Origin: Cocos nucifera
Lineage: Eukaryota > Streptophyta > Magnoliopsida > Arecales > Arecaceae
Assembly (NCBI GenBank): GCA_006176705.1
Contig: QRFJ01004858.1
Coordinates: 62,001-126,000 of the forward strand
DNA length: 64,000 nucleotides
Direction of reading: 5' to 3'
Shown here: positions 32,952 to 44,063 of the stretch, one piece after another
How the letters are laid out: every line of letters begins with the position of its first letter
Numbering within the stretch: position 1 is the first letter of the stretch
Position numbers and translations under genes: made by a program
The notes under the pieces: generated by a model
The model's input: only the letters and a program-made list of their open reading frames with translations
The model's database searches: none
Told to the model about the DNA's origin: nothing

Positions 32952-33247
32952 ATCCAGCTCTTCCTTGAGGTATGTCTAATCTTTTGTCTTGTCAATTTGG
33001 TAACCTTCGTTGTGGTTTGTGTTAATTTCTTGTCATAGATTTCACAGTGAAGAGGCCTATGCCTTAGTTAATAAAAATATCTTTCAAGAAGAAGAGGTTG
33101 AGCTCTACCTCAAAGGGTGGGCCTTCAAAGAAGAGAATGATTCCAACTTCACCTCCCACTACTCCTGCTAGATTGGCAAGGACTTCTAGCATGGACCTGG
33201 TTGACAATGATGATTAGCAAGTTGTTGTTGCACTGCCCCTAAGGGCA
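32952..33247 (+). other. Fragment ahead of an Athila-like LTR
   Basis: About 300 bp between two LTRs. The plus strand can be read as KKKRLSSTSKGGPSKKRM...PTTPARLARTSSMD, a Ser/Lys/Pro-rich peptide with no match that I know. The last bases (CCCCTAAGGGCAG) could be a polypurine-like tract before the next LTR. Confidence 0.35.
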
Positions 33248-34390
33248 GTGATGAACACATTAAATATATTTATAAAAATATTAATTTATTAATTAACTTA
33301 TTTTTATTTTTTAAAAAATTAATATTTTATTTATATTTTATAGAAAAAAGATCATCGATGAAAAGATCTCAATTTATGGGTCAAAATAAAAAAAATTTAG
33401 AGTGAATCGGACTTAAAATGGACCCAGAACAAGGTTTCAAAGGAAAAAGGAAAAAAAAGAAAAAGAAAGATAAACCGGCCAGCCAGGCCCAGCACACTGA
33501 ACCAGACCAACCACCTAGTCAGTCCAACACCATAGTGGATCAGCATAGCCCATGCACGACCCTTAGCATAGCTCGCCCGCACAAAGATCAAAGTAGCCCG
33601 CCATCATGCTCCCAGCCCAGTAACCCGCATGTGTGACATCACCATGACATCACAATCCACATAGTCTATTGGAGATGATTTTGAACTGTAGATCGGGCTT
33701 ATACGCGATCTATGCATGCAGGAAGCGGGCGAAAGGCGTTGATGTGCCATCGAATGGTTGAGATGTGGTCTTCACTCGATCAGATGATAGGGAATGATGC
33801 CAGCTTTGATTCAACTTTCCTAGCCTTATTGTGCCATCCAATGGTCTGTAATCATGTCGGTGAAGATCCAATAGCTAGGAGAGTATTCTAATTTGATTAA
33901 GGAAAACCCAGCCCAATCTGATGATCCAAAAGCATTTGATTAGGCGATTTGATGGCTATAATTTAATATGAGTCCAGATGGAGCTACAAGCAGCATATTT
34001 TGACTAGATCTAGACTGTTTAAAGCTGTTGGGGATATAGTAGCTCCCACCAAAGTCTGGTGGACCGTTCAATTGTGGTGTGGTTTCGTCCGAAGTCATGG
34101 CAGTTATGTCTGAACCTTGAACTATTTTCCAGTTCTAACTTAGTCTGGGAGGGGTCGACCTTCAGATTTTGTCCACCAGATGAACTTCTCAACGGCAACC
34201 CCTGGTTCTCTCCTCATGACTATAGAATTTGTTAGGAACATTCTGGATCTTGATTGGCCAAATTCCTTTTCGATCGAACTCCCTTTAGCTGAATTTCTTA
34301 ATTCTATCTTATGAATGGCAGCCAACCTTGAAAGCAACCGAATTCCTTCATCTTCTCCTGATAATGGCAAACCTAGTTAGCACATGTCAT
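33248..34390 (+). mobile_element. Diverged Athila-like LTR, plus strand (right end unclear)
   Basis: Begins TGATGAACACATTAAATATA, close to the minus-strand start of LTR B (TGATAAGTGTTATAAATACA), and then shows the same order of features: AT-rich start, AAAA.AAGATCA, a TGAATCGGACTTAAAATGG-like block (B: AAATCGGACTTCAATTGG) and a GC-rich CCGGCCAGCC stretch with 'ccatcgaatggt' phrases. Similarity fades after 33900. A minus-strand frame of 76 codons (34140-34370) matches nothing known to me. Confidence 0.45.
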
Positions 34391-35039
34391 GTATGTCAAT
34401 TGGATGAATTTGAATAGTAAAAGAACCTCATTGTCAATATAAGTTTGATCCCTAATTGAAAATAAGCAATAGCTACCCTACCAACAATGAACCTCAGTGC
34501 TCTCTCAAGCTGATCTTGAGTATCGATCGAGCCTCAAAAAGCAATAAGAGTGATACCAATGAGGAGTCCTAAGTCTCGATATTCACCTATCTCAACTATC
34601 ACTAAATCTCGAATCTCTACTATGTCGGCCGAGCTTCTCTAAGAAATTCTGGCTATGGTCCTCAATGAAGAACCCACTATCCTCTTTCTGATCTCTAGCT
34701 TGAACGATCATACCCGCTCCCGGCCGACTTTAAAGATGGCCAAACTTCTCAAAGCTATCAAAGACAATAACCACAGAATCCAACTAACTACAAGACCATC
34801 CTATGCTACTTAGAAGCCGACTTCCAAGTTTGGCCAGTCCGATCCTAAGTTCCGTATGAGTAATCTACCCCCAAGCACAAAAGTCTCCAACCTTTCATCC
34901 AAACTCCAACAAATTAACTCCAGCCACCTACAAGTCATGATAAATGACAGCCCACACTTCGTAACAAATTTCACATGGCTTGAACAGCCTACTGATATTT
35001 TGTTATGACTATCATTATCATTCTATTACTGGCTTCGCC

Positions 35040-35047
35040 TATATAAG
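35040..35047 (+). promoter_or_regulatory. TATA box of the element D 5' LTR
   Basis: CTATATAAG followed by AAACCCTCTAGATATG; element C has CTATAAAAAGGGACCCTCCAG in the same place. G inserted 21 bp downstream, so transcription from this promoter would run into G in antisense. Confidence 0.65.
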
Positions 35048-35063
35048 AAACCCTCTAGATATG

Positions 35064-35068
35064 TCTTC
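35064..35068. repeat. Target site duplication of element G, left copy (TCTTC)
   Basis: TCTTC directly left of the G LTR edge (TAAAGAAAAA) is repeated directly right of the other LTR edge at 55720-55724. Joining the flanks restores the continuous U5 sequence seen in element C. Confidence 0.85.
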
Positions 35069-37345
35069 TAAAGAAAAAATAATGTTTTCCTTGCATAAGA
35101 TCATTCGGATCCAATTGGATTTGAAAGAATATTTCAAAAAAAATTTTTCCTACAATCCTAATTAGATCTGAGACATCTCGGATCTGATCCTAAAGATCTA
35201 ATATTAAGATTATAAATAAAATTAAATTTTATTTAATTTCATACCTTTGATTTTGGGTAATCAAATTACTCGACAATGATCCTGATTGATCCTGAGATTC
35301 TGGAAGGAGCCATGCACGTGCCTGGCCTCTATCAGTGTCCACTCAAGTAAGATCTGGAGGTCTTCTTCTTTCGAATCACCCTTTCAAAAATCAAATCTAG
35401 ATTTGATCTTGAAGTTCTTCAAAAATACTTTGAAGAAGTAGCGATCATCTCTTTCAGTAGTGCTGCCTTCTTTCTGATCTGGGCACCTTTCTTTCTTGGA
35501 TTGCACTTGAACCCATGCCCAACTTCTTTAGGCATGGAGAGGAGAGAGAGGATCAGGGCATGGAATAGAGGAGGATAGTCCTGTAGTGTGGTGAAAAGAA
35601 AAAGCACATAAACCCTAGGTGCAGATAGGGTTTAAATAGACCCTGCTGTGCCATGCAGTGCCACATCATCCCGGCCAATCAGAGGCCTTCATTCAATTAG
35701 ATCTAAATTTGATTGATAGGATGATGTCATCTAATCCAATCAAATGAGAGTTCCTCAAAAATCCACATAGGTGGTGCCAACACTGGATAAACCAGAAGTC
35801 TTTGGTGCCTAAGTATTTAAACATATCAAAATACCCTAGAGGCCCATCTGTATGGGACTCCATCCCTTATCCACGTGGGGCGCATGCCTAGGGTGGCATG
35901 CACCCTCTCTCTTGCCTCTTTTAGTAGGGAGACAAAAGCCCCAGGTTCTCTCTTATAGGCACATGACACATGGCCCTATGTCCAAGTGTCAAGGGTCAAC
36001 GATTGACCAATGTCCAAAACAAAAATTAGCAGGTGATAGGAATTGACAGGTGTTATCTTAAATCCATCTAATGAATTAAGATAATCCATTTCTAATTTGG
36101 ACAAGCTCCAGTCAGACTAAGATAAGATTCCTGAGTGAGCCCAAATAAATTTAGCTCAATCGAGATGAACCAAAATAATTACAAAAGAAGAATATTAGGC
36201 TCAACATGTGCTAGCATAATTTTCTTGAACCTAATTGAATCTAATCCATTAATTGAACTAGGTTAGTCCAATTGATGACATCCAGATCCAAACTCTTATT
36301 TGTGTAATCCAGTTAGGTTTAGTTCTATATGGTAATGAGACATGTCATGATCTCTATCATCGACATCATCGAAATATCTTTTGATGGAGCAGAACTTTTC
36401 TGATTCATACAATTAGAATGATCGATTATCTAAATCATTCTAATTATTCTCAAAATCCATCAGTGACACCTAGCAATATATGGTGGCAACCCATCAGGAC
36501 TAAAAGTGAACCTCTCAATGCAGCTACTTGTGTGATTGGGTTCTTCTATATTGAGCTCCGATTGGATTAGGATTAAGGTAAACTCGTCAAACCCAATATC
36601 TGTCATATGAATTAATTATTTGATTCGAGTCCAATGTGAAACCCTAATAAAAACTCTTTCTATCATCTTTACTCTACCATGGCCATGGACTTAAGGACTC
36701 AATCTCATGATTATTATAGGGTTGCTCCTCATCTACCGAGGTAGATAGATTTCTTATTGGTGCAATCCAATTTCTATAATGAACATGTTATAGCCAGCAT
36801 ACACCTCAGCATTTCGAATGGCTAGGAGACCAAGTTATGGTGTAGTCAAACTATAACATGCTCAAGATAAACTATCGATGCACCTCAGATCAAAGAACTA
36901 GACACACCACTGTAGCATCTAGTCAGTCATCGATAAGAAGGTAGACTTTCTTATGACCGCTCGAGGTGGTCATGCTCGGTGCTCTCATTCTCTAATGAGT
37001 ATCTGAACTCTAGCTCCGGTGTCTCCATACCGTTGACTCAACATACATCTATCCTAAGAAAATGATCATATGCCAACCTTTCAGATTGATCACCATCCTT
37101 GTGATGATCCTATGGTCAGGAGCAGTTTATGAGTTAATTATGAAAATTCATGTCTTAAATTTTTAACTCTTTGAAAATATGAATTATCATTACCATTAAC
37201 TCAAAGAATGTATCACAAACACTTCAAATAGATGCTGTGATAGAAAATAATTCATTTATTAATTTATAGTTAAAATTATAAAATTGTTCTTAGAAGTGTA
37301 TTACAAGTGTTTAGCCAATCTAGCTTCTAGGGTACACATCTAACA
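35069..37345 (-). mobile_element. Element G: 3' LTR (2277 bp)
   Basis: Minus-strand start TGTTAGATGTGTACCCTAG at 37345, end ...TTTTCTTTA at 35069, so the final CA has become TA. It aligns throughout with 53446-55719 and, with more differences, with LTRs of E and F. The promoter region around 35620-35640 reads TTTAAATAGACCC, a weakened TATA compared with TATAAATA in F. Confidence 0.9.
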
Positions 37346-37549
37346 AACTCTCATTTGATCTAAAGCCAATTGGTTACAAATCTAAGCCCCATCTTCTCAA
37401 GATGGACTTTGATCTTCTGTTGGCTCAATGGCTTTGTCAGCAGATCAGCCGCATTATCGACTCTCTCGACCTCGACGTATCCCTTCTTGAGGTAATCACG
37501 GATGAAGTGGTATCGCTACTCAATGTGCTTGAATTTTTGGTGATACCTT
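37346..37549 (-). pseudogene. Element G: end of RNase H, cut by F
   Basis: Minus strand reads KKGYVEVERVDNAADLLTKP, LSQQKIKVHLEKMGL and NWL before a stop near 37360: the standard C-terminal end of copia RNase H. It is continuous with 47783-48140 once F and one ACCTT are removed. F has the equivalent VEVKRVNSTDNVADPLTKPL at 45345-45400. Confidence 0.9.
37545..37549. repeat. Target site duplication of element F, left copy (ACCTT)
   Basis: ACCTT at 37545-37549 and again at 47778-47782, exactly abutting TGTT...TTCA of F. This proves the insertion boundaries. Confidence 0.95.
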
Positions 37550-39840
37550 TGTTAGATATATGTGCCCTAGAAGCCAAAATTGGCTAACACTTGTAATACA
37601 CTTCTAGGGGCAAAATTGTAATTTTGACTATAATTAATGAAATGGGTTATTTTCTATCACACATGTGTATTTAGTGTCTGTGATACATCCTTTGAGTTAA
37701 TGGTAATGATAATTCATATTTTCAAGAGTTGAAAATTTAAGACATGAATAATCATTATTAACTCATAAACAGCTCTCGACCATAGGATCATCACGAGGAT
37801 GGTGATTGATCTGGAAGGTTGGTGTACGATCGCTTCTCTTTAGTAGATGAGTCTTGAGTCTACGGTGTGGAGACACCGGAGCGAGAGTACAGGTACTCGT
37901 TAGAGAACGAGGGCACTGAGCGTGACCACCTCGAGTAGTCATTAGGGAGTCTACCTTCTCGTCAATGACTGACTCGATGCTGCAGTAGTGTGTCTGGTTC
38001 TTTGACCTGAGATGCATCGGCAGTTCACCTTGAGGGTGTTATAGTTTGACTACACCATTACTCGGTCTCCTAGCCATATGGAACCCTGAGGTGTATGTTG
38101 GCTATGAGCATGTTCATTGTAGGAACTGGATTGCATCAAGATGGGATCTATCTACCTCGGTGGTAGAGGAGTAGCCCTATGATGATCATGAGAATCAAGT
38201 CCAGAAGCCCATGGCCATGGCAGAGTGAAATAATAGAAAGAGTTTCTATTTAGATTTTCACATTGGACTCGAATCGAATGATTACATCATATGACAGAGA
38301 CTAGGGTTTGACGAGTTCACCTTAACCCTAATCTGATCGGGGCTCAAGATAGAAGAACTTAATCACACAGGTAGCTGCACCAAGAGGTTCGCATTCAGCT
38401 CTGATGGGTTGCCACCATATACTGCTAGGTGTCACTGGTGGATTTTGGGAGCAATTAGAATGATTTAGATGATCGATCATTCTAGCTGTTCGAATCAGAA
38501 GAGTTCTGATCCATCGAAAGGAGTTTCGATGATGTCGATGATAGAGATCATGACATATCCCATTACCATACAGAACTGAACCTAACTGGGTCACACAAAC
38601 AAGGGTTTGAATCTGGTGATCATCAATTGAACTGATCTAGTTCAATTGATCTGAATGAGATTCAATTAGGTTCAAGGAAATCGTGCTAGCACTCGATTGA
38701 ACCTAACGTTCTTCTTTTACTATCATAAATAAGTTGTCCTGACTGAGCCAAAGGAGTTTGTGCTCAATCAGAGGCCTTCATATGGTCTGACTGGAGGTTG
38801 TCCAAGTCAGAATAGGTTGTCTTATTTGTAAGACATTACCTGCCATTTTTGGTCACCTGCCATTTCTTGTTCTTTGACTTTGGTCAAAAGTCTACCTTTG
38901 ACTGGTCAAACGTTGACCATTGACCCTTTGACTTTTGACCACATGTCATGCACCTATTGGAGAGCTGGTGGGGGCTTGTCCCCCTGCCAGAACCTGGCAA
39001 GGAGAAGGGCGCACGCCAAGGGTGGCGTGAGCCCAAGTAGGAGGCGCCTAGGAGTCCTTGTTGGACAAGGACTCCACCTCCCTTTAGGATTCCAATTAGA
39101 GTTCTACTAAGAATCCAGTTTGACTGGTCTTAGGCGCCCTCTAAGGAGGAATCCAGGGGTCTCTATTCCAACCAATCAGATTTAGATCTGATTTCACAAA
39201 GGGTTGTGATTGGTTGAGAGGAAGAGGAGTTGGATCACAAGCTTAGGTCTATAAATAAGACCCTGCGCCCAACCCTAATTCCAAGTAAAGTGAATTCAAT
39301 AGAGATTTCCCACGTCCAAGGCTGCCTCTCCCCTCCTTCTCCACGCCATACTCTCTTCTCCCCTTGCTCTCCACGTCCAAAAGTGTTTTGGACTTAGTTT
39401 GGTGCGATTCAGATCAAGGAAAGGCGATCAAAAGCAAGAAGGCTGCGCTGCTGCAAAAGGACGACTGCAGATCTTCAAAAGAGTTTTGAAGATCCTCCAG
39501 ATCAGATCCAGATCTGATTTTTGGAGGTGTGATAGAGAAGAAGAGGATCTCCAGATCCAACCCGAGTGGATACCGGTAGAGGCCAGGCGCTTGCGTGGCT
39601 AAGATCCAGAACCTTCCGCTGCAATCAGGATCATCTACAGGGTAATAGGATTACCCAAATCAGGTAAATTAAATTTGATTTAATTTATCTTATTTTATTT
39701 TATTTATTAAAATAATAAGAATCAGATCTGAAACATATATCAAGATCTGATTAAGATCAAGAGAAAAATTTTTGAAATATATCTCTTGATCTAATCAGAT
39801 CTGGAACGAACCTGGACCGGGAAATCAGGATTTCCCTTCA
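37550..39840 (+). mobile_element. Element F: 5' LTR (2291 bp)
   Basis: TGTTAGATATATGTGCCC to ...ATTTCCCTTCA. TATA box TATAAATA at 39250-39257 with GACCCTGCGCCCAACCC following. Pairs with 45487-47777. The minus-strand frame 38328-38594 (88 codons) lies antisense in the LTR and recurs at 46265-46531 and in E at 8057-8356. Confidence 0.97.
39250..39257 (+). promoter_or_regulatory. TATA box of element F 5' LTR
   Basis: CTATAAATAAGACCC, about 590 bp before the LTR end. The 3' LTR has the same motif at 47186-47193 and E has it at 7429-7436 on the minus strand. Position is suitable for the LTR promoter. Confidence 0.8.
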
Positions 39841-39842
39841 AC

Positions 39843-39855
39843 TGGTATCAGAGCC
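39843..39855 (+). other. Primer-binding site of element F (initiator tRNA-Met)
   Basis: TGGTATCAGAGCC two bases after the LTR end TTCA. Full match to the usual copia initiator-Met site; E and G carry mutated forms. Confidence 0.93.
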
Positions 39856-41714
39856 ATGGTTCTAAAATTGTTTAGATCTGATTTTAATTTTATTTTAATT
39901 AAAAATAACGTGATTTCAGATGTCACATGAGATGTGATCAGATCTGAAATCAGAAAAAATTAAAATTAAATGATTTGGATCTAAGAACATGAAGATATGC
40001 ATGACTAGTTCTAGAATAGAATAGTTCTATAGAATAGTTTTGCATGTCTTTGATTTAATCTGATTAAATCATATTTTAGATCTTCTTATTTACTATTTTT
40101 CTGATATTATAAGTGTTATAATAACATCTGATAAACAGCAAATAAAAATTATTTAATTTTAAATATCATATGAGATATGATAGATGCATGTCTAGACTAG
40201 TTGTAGAATAGTTCTACATAATTGTCTAGATTAGAATTTATTTTGATTAGATCAATTTAAATCTAATTTTTTAGATTATTATGAGATAATTTAGATCTGA
40301 AAACATGCATGATTATGATACATGAGATGTATGCAAAATATGCCATGATTAGATCTAATTTGTATATGAGATATATGATATAGATCTATAACTGTTTTGT
40401 AGTATTGACATGTTCCTGATTAAGGCGTTCCTCTTGGCCGTCCGGTCATAAGAACGAAGAAGGGTTTAAAGGCCCTCTCTTCCCATTCGATGGGGTGTTC
40501 TTATGATGTGTAGGGGTGCTGCGTGTTCGTCCTTAATCAGAAACCCAAAACTTACTTTCTGCAAAACCCTAGATCCTGAAACCCTAGGATTTATTGTGCA
40601 TATTTTGTTTATGAACCCTACTTAATTAAGAATTAAGTTTATGGAATATTAATTAGGTCTAAAATTGAGAATTTCAGATCTAAGACATATTCATAATACT
40701 GGGTTCGGGCTTGGGTAGCTCAATTAGGTCTAAGCGGTTGATCAAACCGAATCAAGAGTTGGTTAGATGGGATCAACAATGCTTAAATTGACCAGCCTAA
40801 TAGGATTAAGTCTGGGTCAAGATCGAGTCACGATCAAGCAAGACCTAATTAGGCTCAGAGGTTAGAGTCTGGATTGTAGGCTAACCCAATTGGTTCTGAC
40901 TCAACAATTTGGTGTCTAAGGTAAGTTTGGCACATACGACCGACTGGTTTTTAATTGGAAGCTACTCGACCTGAATGCGTTCTTGTACGAGTTAATGGCA
41001 TATTCCTTCCACCGGTCTCACTTACCTGGCCATATCTGTTGACACAGTTCTGATCTGAGGTGGTCAATAATCCGAGCTAACCCATGCCACTAGGTTAGTC
41101 ATAATTGTTATGACTAAGCCAAGTCTAGTTTAATGAGACCTGAATCAATTCTCCCTAAGAAAAGATTAAGTCTGAGGTCTTCCACCATTGTAGATGTGCG
41201 GGCCCTTCCCGGGGTTGATTGTTCTCGGCTGGATACAGTGGCTCAGTTGCACCGGGAAGATGCAACCATGTCTATTAGGCATTGGATGCTATGGGCTGGA
41301 GGATGAGTTGGGCTCAATATTCTGGATACGGTGAGAGACTCAATTAGGAACCCAGTCTATGCAAATGGTGGGTCTGACTTAACTAAGGAGTGGATCAATA
41401 TTCCGGATACGGTGAGATTCATGAATTAGAGACCAAGTTTGGGTGCACCATGATTAGAGAATCATTGAACAAGAGTTGTTCACTCATTGGCTAACCCATC
41501 ACCAATAACTGTTAGGTGAGGTGATGAGTCAGTTGGTGAGACCGCACCACCCACTAGAAATCATTAATCGTGGAGATTTTCGCATCTCTACAGAGGGAGT
41601 GTAGGGATCCGAGAAAATAGTGGGAGCTAATTTGTTTAAAAATAAAATCCCTAAACAAATTGGTCAAGTCAAAATTACAGTATCTAACTAGAATCTTTGA
41701 CTCTCTACAGGAAA
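39856..41714 (+). other. Element F: untranslated leader
   Basis: About 1.86 kb without a sustained reading frame. AT-rich first 500 bp, then the nested inverted repeat (40416-40540), then a more balanced part with a local repeat of AATATTC(T/C)GGATACGGTGAGA at 41318 and 41399. Collinear with the leaders of E and G. Confidence 0.8.
40416..40540 (+). other. Nested three-stem inverted repeat in the leader of F
   Basis: Outer arms CTGATTAAGG (40416-40425) and CCTTAATCAG (40531-40540) are perfect complements over 10 bp. Middle arms TCATAAGAAC (40446-40455) and GTTCTTATGA (40497-40506) are also perfect over 10 bp. The apical hairpin is CCCAT-TCG-ATGGG (40482-40494). The three are concentric. The same layout is found in E (6162-6285) and, altered, in G (52727-52850). 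It looks like a folded RNA element, or a small inserted palindrome carried by the whole family. Confidence 0.75.
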
Positions 41715-42555
41715 ATGTCTGCGTCCAACCCATTGGCACGTATCCTGGACACACATAGACTGACTGGACCCAATTATAAAGATTGGCTCAGGAACTACAA
41801 AATTGTTTTGGGTTCAGAGAAGTTAACCCATGTTTTGGACCAGGACCCTCCCACCTTACCAGCCCGTCCATCCACTTGAACAGAGAGCGTCTCTGGAAAA
41901 ATGGATAGACGAAGATAATAAGGCCAGATATTACATGTTGGGCTCGATGTCTGATGAGCTCCAGCGCCAACATGAAGATATCGGGACTGCTCGCCAAATG
42001 TTGGCTCACCTGCAGGAGATGTTTGGTGAACAGAGTCGCGCAGCCAAATATCAAGTCACGAAATGACTTTTTAAGGCTAAGATGCGTGATGGGCAGTCAG
42101 TCCAAGATCACTGTCTGACAATGATCAAGGACATGGAAGAGCTTGAGAAGCTCGGTGTGAAGTTGGACTTGGACCTCTGCAGAACGATATTATTCTGCAA
42201 TCCTTGACTGATGCATATGGGCAATTCATCATGAATTACCACATGCATAAACTTCAAAATTCCTTGGCCGAATTAATGAATATGCTGGTTACCGCTGAGC
42301 TTTCTATGAAAGGTTCTAAAGGCTCAGTTCTTGCTATGGAACGGACTTCTTCCAAAAGAAAGTCTTATGGAAAGAAAAAGAAGTCTGTGAAAAAGCAAAA
42401 GGTGGAAGGATCAAAGAAGAAGAAGGCAGAACCGAAGAAGAAAGGCCGATGGCAAAGGAAAGTGTTTCCATTGCAACAGCGACGGCCATTGGAAGCGGAA
42501 CTGCCCTACTTACCTGGCCACCCTGAAGAACAAGAAGGAAGGTCCTTCTGGAGGT
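41715..42555 (+). pseudogene. Element F: gag (broken)
   Basis: Starts at ATG 41715 (MSASNPLARILD), the start shared with E and G. An extra T near 41876 shifts the frame into a stop (E reads on as STEQRASLEKW). It continues as DEDNKARYYMLGSMSDELQ (41830-42066), with a TGA at 42064 before LFKAKMRDGQS where G has Arg, a shift near 42180, and SLTDAYGQFIMNYHMHKL (42204 on). The zinc knuckle CFHCNSDGHWKRNC (42463-42504) is intact CCHC but lies in another frame than the preceding Lys-rich segment. Known role: RNA packaging and capsid. Confidence 0.92.
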
Positions 42556-42793
42556 ATGCTCGTTATTGAGTCTAACCTTACGGTTTCTTCTGCATCCAGT
42601 TGGGTGCTTGACTCTGGTTCTAGTGCTCATCTGTGCACTTCTATGCAGGGTCTTGAGGATAGCAGGAGGCTGAGGGATGGAGACATGATCCTACGCATCG
42701 GTAATGGAGCAAGAGTTGCTGCAGTAGCCGTGGGAACATACCCTCTTCGATTACCATCTGGTTTAGACTTAGTTTTGAAAAGACTGTTATTAT
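42556..42793 (+). pseudogene. Element F: protease
   Basis: Copia aspartic protease region: SSASSWVLDSGSSAHLCTSM with the catalytic DSGSS near residue 20 of the piece starting at 42556, then DGDMILRIGNGARVAAVAVG and YPLRLPSGLDLVL. An extra A near 42780 shifts the frame before the VPAASRNLISVS block. Active-site residues are intact, but the protein is cut off from gag and integrase by the frameshifts. Confidence 0.9.
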
Positions 42794-43860
42794 GTGCCTG
42801 CAGCTAGCAGGAATTTGATTTCTGTTTCATGCTTAGCACAAGAAGGTTATGTGATCACCTTCTTTAAGGACCATTGTAACATTCTTTATGAAAGAAATAA
42901 AATTGCAAATGGTTTCCTTATTAATGGTCTTTATCAGCTACATATTGATGTACCTATTCTAACTATCGAGCAAAACGTGAATGCCAAACGACCTAGGGAT
43001 AGTCCAAACGACAGATATCTATGGCACCTGAGATTAGGTCATATAGCAGAAGATAGGATCAACAAATTGGAGAAAAATGGGCTATTGAGTCCATTGACTT
43101 TTGAGTCATATCCAACTTGTGAATCTTGTCTTCAAGGCAAAATGACTAAACTCCCTTTTGTTGGACATGGGGAGAGGGCCACAGATCTCCTTGCCCTAGT
43201 ACATACTGATGTGTGCGGCCCATTTGATGTGCCGGCTAGAGGCAATTTTGTCTACTTCATTACCTTTACCGATGATCTGTCTAGGTATGGGTATGTGTAT
43301 CTTATGAGACACAAGTCTGAAGCTTTTGAAAAGTTCAAAGAATTCAGACATGAAGTAGAAAAACAAACTGGAAAAACCCATTAAGGTTCTTCGATCAGAT
43401 CGAGGAGGTGAATACCTTAGCCGGGAATTCCTAGACTATCTTAAGGAAAATGGCATAGTCTCTCAATGGACTCCACCAGGAACACCTCAACTCAACGGGG
43501 TTTCAGAATGGAGAAATCGGACTCTATTGGATATGGTTCGATCCATGATGAGCTTCACAGACCTCCCTGATTTTCTTTGGGGACACTCATTGTTAACTTC
43601 AATCTTATCTACTGAATAGGGTTCCCTCTAAAACCGTTCCTACCACACCGTATGAGATATGGCACGGTAAGAAACCAAGTCTGAGTCATCTCAGAATTTG
43701 GGGTTGTCCGGCTCATGTCAAAAGACAACAAGCGGACAAGTTAGAGTTTAGGTCCTTTAGAGCTCGATTCATAGGATATCCTAAAGAGTCATTAGGATAC
43801 TATTTCTACATTCCAGAAGACCACAATGTGATTGTGAGTCGACATGCCATCTTTCTTGAA
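42794..43860 (+). pseudogene. Element F: pre-integrase and integrase
   Basis: The longest clean stretch (42794-43384, 196 codons) carries the zinc-finger region HLRLGHIAEDRINKLEKNG and CESCLQGKMTK, and the first catalytic Asp in HTDVCGPFDVP. An indel at about 43380 shifts the frame; the second Asp follows in LRSDRGGEYLS and the catalytic Glu in GVSEWRNRTLLDMV (about 43495-43540). Further shifts occur near 43600. The C-terminal part (KPSLSHLRIWGCPAHVK, FIGYPKESLGYYF) is readable to 43860, ending in a TAG. D-D-E is preserved but the chain is broken. Confidence 0.92.
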
Positions 43861-44063
43861 AAATAGTTTATTCAAGATAGCGGCATTGGAAAGCAGATTA
43901 AGCTTGATGAGAAAGTCTCACAAGCAGAACGAGCTAAGGACCAAGTTGGAACCAAATCAGGTTGAGCCAATAAGAACACTACCTCCTCCACCTCGTAGAT
44001 CGGAAAGAGTTTCCCGTCCCCCTGAAAGATACTTAGGTATTATTTCAGAGGAAGTAGAGGAAA

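Larger units (their letters stand above)
34400..35068 (+). mobile_element. Element D: 5' LTR, left part (U3 end and TATA)
   Basis: Left of the G insertion this stretch ends with a TATA box (CCTATATAAG, 35040-35047) and ACCCTCTAGATATGTCTTC. The sequence before it (ACTATCATTATCA TTCTATTACTGGC, split by me) parallels element C before its TATA box. The continuation after the insertion is at 55725. The left limit is approximate, and the tandem repeats seen at the D 3' end are absent, so this LTR is truncated on the left. Confidence 0.65.
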
